A DNA stretch of 9,297 nt from Chloroflexota bacterium (lineage in GTDB: Bacteria > Chloroflexota > Ktedonobacteria > Ktedonobacterales > Ktedonobacteraceae): contig VBHV01000557.1 in the NCBI GenBank assembly GCA_005881995.1, positions 1 to 9,297 on the forward strand, read 5' to 3'. The notes below the pieces were generated by a model. The model made no database searches. It was given only the letters and a program-made list of their open reading frames with translations, and was not told where the DNA came from. Below are positions 1-6,253 of this stretch, piece after piece. Every line of letters begins with the position of its first letter. Positions within the stretch are counted from its first letter, which is position 1. Both the position numbers and the translations under genes were made by a program.

Positions 1-1119
1 GAATTCGCGGCCTTGACCCGTATGTCGCTCGTCCAGCTGATGCCGCCTGTAGGGGCCCTCGCGCCCAGGTGGCCGCACTACCTGCTGCATGCATGTATAC
101 GCCTATATGCGATTGAGCACTACCTGGAGGGGCATGACCGGCGGCCCAGTGGAAATTTGATCTCCGCTCTCGGCGTGGCGATTGAACCAAACCCTATGGT
201 GGGCAATCCGGAGGCGCGTGAGATTGCGCTGGCAGCCGGCCATATGCGAGTAACCAGCTATTATTTCTCGCAGGTACAACGCTATTGTCCACCTGCTGGG
301 CAACGCAAGAATATGCAAGATGTTGAACCACTGCTGGCACTGATTTCCCATTTATGCCTGGGCTGGCACTGGCAGCAGGCCTGTGACCTGTTTTTCAGCC
401 AGGGGCTGCATGCGCTCCTGGTCACATGGGGCGCATGGAATACGCTAATCCGACTCTATACGGCGATGATTCCACCTGTTGGCATCGTGACCCGCCGCGA
501 CGAAGCGTTGATTTGCAGTCATCTTGGCCTGCTCTATGGCCGCCTGGATGACTATGAGCAGAGCGCACATTATTATGCACAGGCACTTAGCACACAGCGC
601 GAGATTTCTGATCTACAAGGGCAGGCAATTACACTGATCAATCAGGGTGAAATTTTCCGCAGCGCAGGTAATAAGCAGCAGGCCTTCGACAATTATGAGC
701 AGGCGCTTCCCTTGCTGCAACAGCAGCCGGATGCACGCCTGGAAAGTGTGCTCTTGCACAATATGGGGCTGCTGTTGCAGGACGAGAAAGACTACGACCT
801 GGCCCTCAAATACTATGTTGCATCGCTGCAACTGGCTATGAACTTACAAGAGCAGTACAACCAGGGGATGATCCTGACGAACATGGGTATGCTCTTCTTT
901 GAACAGGGCCACTTACTCGAAGCGCTGGCGCTCCTTTTATCCGCCTTACAGCTGCGCCAGGGCCTGCAGGACCCGACTGTCAATACACTTATACTCTTCC
1001 TGGAGACCCTGAAACAGAAAATGGGGCCGGAAGCCTTTGCGCAGTTGTACGCGGAGGCAACGGGCAAACAAGGGCAAATGTTGGCGCAACTTGATATAAA
1101 GAGCAGGAACCCCTGGTAA
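1..1119 (+). CDS. TPR-repeat protein, C-terminal part of a probable STAND (NB-ARC/TPR) regulator; 5' partial
   Basis: The frame is open from base 1, so the true start lies outside the window; TTG 13 is only the first possible start inside it. Counting residues from TTG 13, four tetratricopeptide repeats are visible at about 164-197, 204-237, 245-278 and 285-318, each with the expected helix-turn-helix spacing and small residues (for example LGLLYGRLDDYEQSAHYYAQAL). Before them lies a helical segment with LLHACIRLYAIEHY near residue 24 and a CPP...R...D.EPLL region near 92-108. That layout is familiar from the linker between the winged-helix and TPR parts of NB-ARC/STAND ATPases in Ktedonobacteria. 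Such proteins act in the cytoplasm as ligand-triggered oligomerising switches. The nucleotide-binding domain itself is not in the window, so the STAND assignment is inference, while the TPR call is direct. The next gene starts 332 bases downstream. Confidence 0.75.
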   Translation, partial: EFAALTRMSLVQLMPPVGALAPRWPHYLLHACIRLYAIEHYLEGHDRRPSGNLISALGVAIEPNPMVGNPEAREIALAAGHMRVTSYYFSQVQRYCPPAGQRKNMQDVEPLLALISHLCLGWHWQQACDLFFSQGLHALLVTWGAWNTLIRLYTAMIPPVGIVTRRDEALICSHLGLLYGRLDDYEQSAHYYAQALSTQREISDLQGQAITLINQGEIFRSAGNKQQAFDNYEQALPLLQQQPDARLESVLLHNMGLLLQDEKDYDLALKYYVASLQLAMNLQEQYNQGMILTNMGMLFFEQGHLLEALALLLSALQLRQGLQDPTVNTLILFLETLKQKMGPEAFAQLYAEATGKQGQMLAQLDIKSRNPW

Positions 1120-1136
1120 TATCTGGCCTCTACATA

Positions 1137-1142
1137 TATAAT
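1137..1142 (+). promoter_or_regulatory. Candidate -10 element (TATAAT) upstream of the ECF sigma gene
   Basis: A perfect TATAAT lies 18 bases after the TPR stop codon. No good -35 hexamer is visible 16-18 bases upstream (TGGTAA is the nearest), and the leader to GTG 1452 would be about 300 bases. It could also be a chance match in AT-rich sequence. Confidence 0.3.
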
Positions 1143-1235
1143 GAGCATGCAAGATCATGGATTGTACAAATCGAAGGACTGTGCAAGAGCGAGTGTAACC
1201 AATCTACGTAATAATAACTGCCAGGACTTTTTATT

Positions 1236-1252
1236 TTCTGTTGTTCACAGAA
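1236..1252 (+). repeat. Small inverted repeat / hairpin in the sigma leader
   Basis: TTCTGT (1236-1241) and ACAGAA (1247-1252) are perfect 6-bp arms around a 5-base loop. The following GGA could extend the stem only by G-T wobbles. No U-run follows, so it is not a standard terminator. It might be an operator half-site pair or a structured part of the leader. Confidence 0.3.
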
Positions 1253-1439
1253 GGATTTGTCAAAGGGGCTGCTGGGCAGCGCGGCCGTGCGGTCGCCCTG
1301 GAAACTGACTTATTCGCCTGAGCAGGAGCATATTGTGGGTACACTGCGCGGAAAACACGCGAGAACACATCTTGTCACAGCAGAAGAGCAAGTTGATGAG
1401 CGGCAAGGTTCTCCAGGGGCCAGAGGAAACAGGTTCTCG

Positions 1440-1444
1440 GGAGG
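1440..1444 (+). promoter_or_regulatory. Ribosome binding site deciding the ECF sigma start
   Basis: GGAGG within GGGAGGGG (1439-1446), with 7 bases between it and GTG 1452. No comparable site precedes TTG 1257: the AGAAGGA there ends only one base before the TTG. Confidence 0.7.
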
Positions 1445-1451
1445 GGCAAAC

Positions 1452-1958
1452 GTGCAGGAATTTCAGGCGTTTTACCAGGAAAACATCGGCCTGATTTATC
1501 GCTTTGTCTACAGTAAAGTGGGTAATCGCGAAGAGGCCGAAGACCTGACATCGCAAATATTTGTCAAGGCTGTGCGCGGGATGGATACCGAACGCGGTCC
1601 GCAGAGCATGCAAAAATGGCTGTTTCAGGTTGCGCGCACGACAATTGCAGATTATTGGCGCAGCTATTATCGTATTTCGACGAGCTCACTCGAGGAATTG
1701 TTAGATGCCGGCTGGGAAGGTCCGGCCGATATAGAGTCGATGATTGCGCGCGGTGAGCCAAACGAGCGGGTGAAGCGTATCCTCGCGGCTTTGCCCGAGC
1801 ATTTTCGCGAGGTGCTGACCTGCCGTTTTCTGCTCAATTTGTCGATCCGCGATACGGCAAGTCGGATGGGTTTGACGGAGGCAAATGTGAAGGTATTGCA
1901 ACACCGGGCGTTGAGACGCGCTGCTGATCTCGGACCTGTTGTGACAGGCAGCATGTGA
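1452..1958 (+). CDS. ECF-type (extracytoplasmic function) RNA polymerase sigma factor
   Basis: A cytoplasmic sigma factor that would direct RNA polymerase to a small regulon. From GTG 1452 it has 168 residues, the usual ECF size. Region 2 spans about 1-70: the helix with YRFVYSKVGNREEAEDLTSQIFVKA matches region 2.1/2.2, and WLFQVARTTIADYWR (56-70) matches region 2.3/2.4. A linker follows, then region 4 at about 103-157 with LPEHFREVLTCRFL and the helix-turn-helix SIRDTASRMGLTEANVKVL. There is no region 1 or 3. The start was chosen for its GGAGG site and because region 2 begins at once; TTG 1257 would add 65 residues with no sigma similarity. The Rieske gene begins 33 bases downstream on the same strand, which suggests co-transcription and, as is usual for ECF factors, a partner that controls it. 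Target promoters cannot be told from this window. Confidence 0.9.
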   Translation: MQEFQAFYQENIGLIYRFVYSKVGNREEAEDLTSQIFVKAVRGMDTERGPQSMQKWLFQVARTTIADYWRSYYRISTSSLEELLDAGWEGPADIESMIARGEPNERVKRILAALPEHFREVLTCRFLLNLSIRDTASRMGLTEANVKVLQHRALRRAADLGPVVTGSM

Positions 1959-1991
1959 CTAGGATTAGCGAAAACTTGGAGACACAAAACA

Positions 1992-2798
1992 ATGGCAGGG
2001 GAAGACCAGGAAAGATTTGAAGATTATCTGGAGCTAGAGCATTTCATCGAGGAGCTTCAAACCGGGCGCGTGGCTCATCCTCCAAAGGATTTGACGCCTG
2101 AACAGGCGCGCATCTATGGAATGGCGACGCTCTTCCATACTGCCTCTAGCGAGGAGGCGACTCCCCGTCCTGAATTTGTGGCTGAGTTACAGGCAAAACT
2201 GGAGCAGGAGCTACAACCCCGGACCAAGCCTTTCCCTTTCACCTCTAAAAAGCCGCAAAAACGATTACACGTCTCGCGACGAGCGCTGCTCACACGCGGA
2301 GCAGCAACAGCTGTTGCCGCCGCCACAGTAGCCATAGGTGTGGGCATAGATCACGCAGTCGAAGAACAAAAAATAAGCGCGCTCCAACAACAACAACAAG
2401 CATCATGGTTGCCGATTGTGCCAGACAATATTCCTGCTACCTGGATGCGGGTGGTGAAGGCCTCTCAAGTTGGGGACGATCCGATTCCATTTAGATCACC
2501 TGCACTCGCCGGCTACGTAATACGGGTGGATAACGACAGCGGTGATGGGAATCCAGGTGACAAGGGAAAGATCATCGCGATGTCGGCCCACTGCACGCAC
2601 CAGGGATGCATTGTGCAATGGCTAAACACGGCGCGTAAATACGAATGTCCATGTCACGGCGGGCTGTATGGCGAATATGGACAGGTGGATGCTGCTTCAG
2701 CGCCTAACCTCTATCTTTCTTCCCTGCCACGCCTGGATTCAAAAATTGACGAAGAAGGCTATGTAATTGTGCGTGTGCCAAAGGTCAGTCCACAGTAA
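1992..2798 (+). CDS. Membrane-anchored Rieske [2Fe-2S] protein with long cytoplasmic, anti-sigma-like N-terminus
   Basis: 268 residues. The C-terminal domain (about 145-265) carries both Rieske boxes: CTHQGC at 201-206 and CPCHGG at 219-224. By family rules C201, H203, C219 and H222 hold the cluster, and C206 and C221 form the disulfide, as in bc1/b6f-type proteins. A twin-arginine-like motif SRRALL (95-100) precedes one hydrophobic segment (about 103-119), so the Rieske domain should be exported folded by Tat and stay anchored. The first 94 residues are charged and helical, ending in RPEFVAELQAKLEQEL, which resembles the stalk of Chloroflexota and actinobacterial anti-sigma factors. No cytochrome b gene is nearby, and the gene follows an ECF sigma gene by 33 bases. 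A redox-sensing anti-sigma role is therefore plausible but inferred; an electron-transfer subunit is the alternative. A run of five Gln (132-136) links anchor and domain. GGAG at 1978-1981 is the likely ribosome binding site. Confidence 0.88.
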   Translation: MAGEDQERFEDYLELEHFIEELQTGRVAHPPKDLTPEQARIYGMATLFHTASSEEATPRPEFVAELQAKLEQELQPRTKPFPFTSKKPQKRLHVSRRALLTRGAATAVAAATVAIGVGIDHAVEEQKISALQQQQQASWLPIVPDNIPATWMRVVKASQVGDDPIPFRSPALAGYVIRVDNDSGDGNPGDKGKIIAMSAHCTHQGCIVQWLNTARKYECPCHGGLYGEYGQVDAASAPNLYLSSLPRLDSKIDEEGYVIVRVPKVSPQ

Positions 2799-2871
2799 TT
2801 TCCTCGAAGTGCCCTCGCTCCACATGCGAGGACGCGATACGTTTCCTGCGCCCCTCCATTTCACTTGAATC

Positions 2872-2903
2872 TTGACAGTTCACCACAAGCAGAATGATAT
2901 AAT
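2872..2903 (+). promoter_or_regulatory. Probable promoter of the lipoprotein gene (extended -10)
   Basis: TTGACA (2872-2877) and an extended -10 TGATATAAT (2895-2903) are both perfect matches. The spacer is 20 bases, longer than the ideal 17, but the TGn extension would compensate. Transcription would start near 2910, about 75 bases before ATG 2986. Confidence 0.6.
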
Positions 2904-2985
2904 GCTATGCGTTGATATGTACCATGCATCTATCTACGAGGAGACGTAGCTACAGCAGGACGCCATGAGAAGGAGCAATCAGTCC

Positions 2986-4116
2986 ATGCCTATATATCGT
3001 CTGAGAATCGCGTTGCCTTTCGCCTTACTATTGATGTTGTTGCTGGCGGCTTGTGGTGGAAGTTCCTCAACGCCCGCCAGGCCATCACCCACACCATCGC
3101 CCGCGCCAGAGCAGGGTGCGCAACTACTGGCGAAGGCTGCGCAAGCGTTGAACGGCGCGAAGACAGTGCACGCCATCTTTGCTCTAACGCTTGAAGGCCC
3201 CTCTTTTAACGGCACGCTTACAAGCGAGCTTTGGAATGTTCCACCGGATAAAAGTCGCACGCTTGTGCTGCAATCCACCATTACACAGGCCCCTGTCGGG
3301 TCCATTACGGTCAGCAATGGCACACAAATCTGGCAATACGACCCGGCTAAAAAGGTTGTCTATAGCGGGCGGGTCGGTACAACCGGCACGAATAACGAGG
3401 GAAATGCGAATCAGTCGATCTTCAACCTTGTGCGTTCTATCTTCGGCCACAGCAATGCGACCCTGGTTTCCACGTCTGCGAGCGTAAATGGACATGCTGC
3501 CTACGACATTCATGTCACGCCACAGGCTCAGACAAGCGGCAGCAATGCTAATACATTCAGTTACAATGGTGATGTTTACCTGGACAAAACTACCGATCTG
3601 CCCCTGCAGGTCAAACTCAACATCCAGGGTTTGGGGCAGGTCACGCTCAATTTGTCTATGCTCACGCTCAACCAACCCATCGACAATAGCCTCTTCACCT
3701 TTGTGCCGCCAGCGGGCGTCAAAGTCCTACCTTTCCCTCAGCCGACCCCGGACACCGGATCGTTGACGCTGAGCCAGGCGCAACAGCAGGCGGGCTACCA
3801 TCTACTGAGCATTCCGACCTCCCAGGCGGCTTATACATTGCAATCGGTGGACGCGCTAGGCGCCCCCGGTAATCAGATTTACACGCTGAATTACCTCTAC
3901 ACTCAAGGGAACGTCAAGTTCTCTATTTCCGAGGGCAAGGCGCTGGCGAACTTACCCGCCACTGGCCAGCAGCTTCGCCTGCGCGGAACAACTGGAACCG
4001 TCTCTACCGTCGGTAATATTACGACGCTCTCATGGACGGAGAACGGCGTGGGTCTGCAGATCGCGGGACAGTTGGCTTCTGGGCAACTGGTGGCTATAGC
4101 GAATTTGTTGGGGTAA
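2986..4116 (+). CDS. Lipoprotein with LolA-like (LppX/RseB-type) domain and DUF4367-like C-terminal domain
   Basis: 376 residues from ATG 2986, preceded by AGAAGGAG (2968-2975). ATG 2965 would add seven residues and has a weaker AGGA only four bases away. A lipoprotein signal peptide is clear: basic start, hydrophobic core, then LAAC with the acylated Cys at residue 23, followed by GGSSS and a Pro/Ser/Thr-rich tether. Residues about 45-243 look like a LolA/LppX/RseB beta-sheet half-barrel, ending in the typical LFTFVPPAGVKV. Residues about 260-376 start with LTLSQAQQQAGYHLL and resemble DUF4367, often fused to LolA-like domains in proteins near ECF sigma genes. In this family the fold binds lipids or senses envelope state. 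It has its own promoter but lies after the sigma/Rieske pair, so it may be a target or sensor partner of that circuit (inference). It converges with the kinase gene on the other strand. Confidence 0.85.
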   Translation: MPIYRLRIALPFALLLMLLLAACGGSSSTPARPSPTPSPAPEQGAQLLAKAAQALNGAKTVHAIFALTLEGPSFNGTLTSELWNVPPDKSRTLVLQSTITQAPVGSITVSNGTQIWQYDPAKKVVYSGRVGTTGTNNEGNANQSIFNLVRSIFGHSNATLVSTSASVNGHAAYDIHVTPQAQTSGSNANTFSYNGDVYLDKTTDLPLQVKLNIQGLGQVTLNLSMLTLNQPIDNSLFTFVPPAGVKVLPFPQPTPDTGSLTLSQAQQQAGYHLLSIPTSQAAYTLQSVDALGAPGNQIYTLNYLYTQGNVKFSISEGKALANLPATGQQLRLRGTTGTVSTVGNITTLSWTENGVGLQIAGQLASGQLVAIANLLG

Positions 4117-4131
4117 TTGATGGCATCAATT
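4115..4131 (+). terminator. Weak candidate terminator hairpin between convergent genes
   Basis: AATTGAT and ATCAATT form a 7-bp, mostly A-T stem around GGC, overlapping the lipoprotein stop codon. Only a short T stretch follows, so it would be a weak terminator. The rest of the 73-base convergent gap shows no better one. Confidence 0.25.
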
Positions 4132-4189
4132 TCGATATTGACCCAGGGCGACCCGTAGGGGCGAGGGCGGTTGTCATGGAAGCGCGGTG

Positions 4190-6085
4190 CTATGCAGAGC
4201 CGTAGATTGTGAGGTTGGAGAAGCTGGCATCGGCACTCTTTGCCGGGGCGAGGGTTCCTGCCACAAGACCGATCTGCCCGCTGCTATAAGTAGCGTCCTG
4301 CACTTCTTTGACGAAGGTGCCATTGATAAAGAGTTGGAAATTCCCACCCCTGGCGATGATGAATAGGGTGTTGTTGGGGGCGATGGCGCTGCTAAAGGTT
4401 CTGGGGACAAGCTGGACATACGTAGCGCCAGCATTGGCGTCGTGGCGGCGGAAGTAAAATTCTCCCTTGTCGGTGATTTCAAAGTCATAAAACTGGTCGC
4501 CATTGGCGCGTAAAATGATGCCGGCATCGCTTCCCTGTAGCAGGGAAAGGTCGACTTTGATGGCGCCATTGCTAAACGTGACGCCGCTTGGCGAGCAAGG
4601 TTGGAGATAATCAGTCGTACTCACCAGTACGTGGTATGTCCTGCCGGCGAAGGCGCATCCGACACCATCGTTGGGCCAGCGGTTATTGGTGTTACTGCTG
4701 AGATTATCGCTCAGGATTGGAGTAGCGCCGGTGATGGCGGTGGCGGTGGCATAGGCCGCTTGCTGCGCGGTAGATGTTGCGCCTGGCGAGGTGGTCGGTG
4801 TTTTACTGACGCCGGCGGTATTCGCCGTTCCCAGGCCAGGGGTGGCGGGACCGGGATTCGCCTGGCTACCGGGCAGATGCAAGAGGACGTAAAAGCCGGC
4901 AGCGAGCATGATAAAGACGAGTAAACCAATCAGCAATGTGACGCCGATGCCTGGTCTGCGTTTACGCCGGTCTGCGGCAACACGCCGCCGGGGTGGAGTG
5001 GGTGTTGGTCTGACGCGCGTGCGGGGCGCGCCCGCCGCAGGATATCTTGCTACCGGCGGGGATTCGGGATGATAGGGTGGGTAGGACGGATATGCTGGAA
5101 TGTACAATTTGTCTTGTTGAGGTGACCCGACAGGCGCAAGCGGTTCGAGGGGTGGGGTAAAGGCGGGTGTGGGTTTTCCAAGTTGAGCGGGGAGTGTAGG
5201 CAATTCGCTCTCCATTTCAGCTGTTTCGTAGAGCATGGGTGTCTGCTGAAAAGCGGGCGGCGACTGGCCCTGTCCCTGATTGAGCGCGCGCATGTAGGCC
5301 TGCGTGAGGGCAAGCGGGGTTTCATAGCGTCGGCGCGGGTCTTTGTCAAGGGCGCGCAAGATGACGAGGTCTACCGCGTGCGGAATGGCTGGATTAATGC
5401 GCGACGGTGGGATGGGTTGTTCGCGCATCTGTTTTAAGTAGACTGCGAGCGCGGTATCGGCTGTAAAGGGTGTCTGGCCTGTGACCATTTGATAGAGCAG
5501 GATACCCAGGGCATAGATGTCGCTGCTCTTGCTGGCAGGACTATCAGCGAGTTCAGGAGCCATATATTCGGGGGTTCCAAGCAATACCCCTGTCTGGGTA
5601 ACTTTCCCTGCGCCCTCTATGGGTTTAGCCAGGCCAAAATCCGCGAGGTAGGCGTACAGGTCATCGCGCAAGAGAATATTGGAGGGTTTGATATCGCGAT
5701 GAATGACGCCGTGATCGTGGGCATATTGAAGGCCGCCGGCAATTTGTTGCAGGAGGATTCCGGCGTCTTCCAGCGACAACGGCCCCTGTTCGAGCAATTC
5801 GAACAGGGTGCGATGCTCGATGTAGGGCATGACGAGGTAATGCCAGGGAGCTTGCTCACCATAATCAAAGGCGGGAAGTATGTGATCATGGTGCAGGTTG
5901 CCTATGGCTTCGGCCTCGCGTTGAAAACGCTCGATATATTCGGTATGGGTGCTACTGACGACTTTGAGGGCTACCTCGCGATGCATGAGTTCATCGTTCG
6001 CGAGGTAGACTTCGGACATTCCACCGCGACCGAGGCGCCGCAGCAGACGATAGCGGCCTAACCGTGTTCCTTCCAGTCCGGGCAT
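4190..6085 (-). CDS. Transmembrane eukaryotic-like Ser/Thr protein kinase with extracytoplasmic beta-sandwich domain
   Basis: 631 residues. A PknB-type kinase domain fills about 11-270: glycine loop LGRGGMSEVYLA (18-29), ATP-anchoring K41, helix-C E57, catalytic HRDIKPSN (129-136), DFG (149-151) and GTPEYMAPE (170-178). All key residues are present, so it should be active. A Pro-rich juxtamembrane region (about 275-370) and a basic stop (RRKRR) precede one membrane helix (about 379-403). Outside lie a Thr/Ser/Ala-rich stalk and a domain at about 457-631 with FYDFEITDKGEFYFRR and LFINGTFVKEV, resembling DUF1080/concanavalin-like jelly rolls; C477 and C497 may pair. It probably senses an external ligand, perhaps a sugar, and phosphorylates cytoplasmic proteins. 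An in-frame TAG nine bases before the ATG fixes the start as the earliest possible. AAGGAA lies 11 bases upstream of it. It is a paralogue of the kinase immediately upstream. Confidence 0.93.
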   Translation of the reverse strand: MPGLEGTRLGRYRLLRRLGRGGMSEVYLANDELMHREVALKVVSSTHTEYIERFQREAEAIGNLHHDHILPAFDYGEQAPWHYLVMPYIEHRTLFELLEQGPLSLEDAGILLQQIAGGLQYAHDHGVIHRDIKPSNILLRDDLYAYLADFGLAKPIEGAGKVTQTGVLLGTPEYMAPELADSPASKSSDIYALGILLYQMVTGQTPFTADTALAVYLKQMREQPIPPSRINPAIPHAVDLVILRALDKDPRRRYETPLALTQAYMRALNQGQGQSPPAFQQTPMLYETAEMESELPTLPAQLGKPTPAFTPPLEPLAPVGSPQQDKLYIPAYPSYPPYHPESPPVARYPAAGAPRTRVRPTPTPPRRRVAADRRKRRPGIGVTLLIGLLVFIMLAAGFYVLLHLPGSQANPGPATPGLGTANTAGVSKTPTTSPGATSTAQQAAYATATAITGATPILSDNLSSNTNNRWPNDGVGCAFAGRTYHVLVSTTDYLQPCSPSGVTFSNGAIKVDLSLLQGSDAGIILRANGDQFYDFEITDKGEFYFRRHDANAGATYVQLVPRTFSSAIAPNNTLFIIARGGNFQLFINGTFVKEVQDATYSSGQIGLVAGTLAPAKSADASFSNLTIYGSA

Positions 6086-6166
6086 ATACTTCTACATTCC
6101 TTTGCGCGGTGATCTTGGTTCCATCCCTCCCACTCTCCCAAATTCCATAGGCAGTATCTTGATAAC

Positions 6167-6210
6167 CAGCTTGCCAACGAACTGCGTTCTAGCTCTGCTC
6201 AGGCAAGCTG
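6167..6210 (-). promoter_or_regulatory. Large stem-loop predicted at the very 5' end of the kinase (4190-6085) transcript
   Basis: Perfect 9-bp arms: CAGCTTGCC at 6167-6175 and GGCAAGCTG at 6202-6210. They enclose 26 bases that contain a smaller hairpin (AACG/CGTT, 6176-6188). The -10 element next to it predicts a start near 6210, exactly where the first arm begins. No U-run follows, so a 5' mRNA structure or an operator is more likely than a terminator for the upstream kinase. Confidence 0.5.
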
Positions 6211-6216
6211 TAAGGT

Positions 6217-6246
6217 AGTATATGCGCCGAGATTGGTGAATGTCAA
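6217..6246 (-). promoter_or_regulatory. Sigma-70-type promoter of the kinase at 4190-6085
   Basis: On the minus strand, TTGACA (6246-6241), an 18-base spacer and TATACT (6222-6217, five of six consensus bases). It begins eight bases after the stop codon of the upstream kinase and gives a leader of about 125 bases. Both hexamers and the spacing are close to ideal for a housekeeping sigma factor. Confidence 0.7.
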
Positions 6247-6253
6247 CCTTACC

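Larger units (their letters stand above)
1120..1451 (+). other. 332-base intergenic region / long leader before the ECF sigma gene
   Basis: This stretch holds a perfect TATAAT (1137-1142), a 6-bp hairpin (1236-1252) and a small GCTGC-TGG-GCAGC hairpin (1268-1280). From TTG 1257 it is open in the sigma frame, but the translation is not sigma-like and has no well-placed ribosome binding site. I see no other gene in it, and no classic terminator for the TPR gene beyond a T-rich run at about 1227-1237 without a GC-rich stem before it. Confidence 0.5.

Noticed and set aside
813..1158. Minus-strand reading frames opposite the TPR repeats
   Set aside because: Shadows of clear TPR repeats on the plus strand; composition not protein-like.
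1257..1451. 65-residue N-terminal extension of the ECF sigma factor from TTG 1257
   Set aside because: No well-spaced ribosome binding site, no sigma similarity, and a much better GTG start with GGAGG at 1452.
5489..6061. Long plus-strand reading frame opposite the kinase domain
   Set aside because: Antisense shadow of a conserved kinase domain; no recognisable protein and no start signal.
6092..6124. Ten-codon upstream reading frame in the kinase leader
   Set aside because: Its GGGAGG is only about one base from the ATG, too close to work well. The frame is too short to judge.
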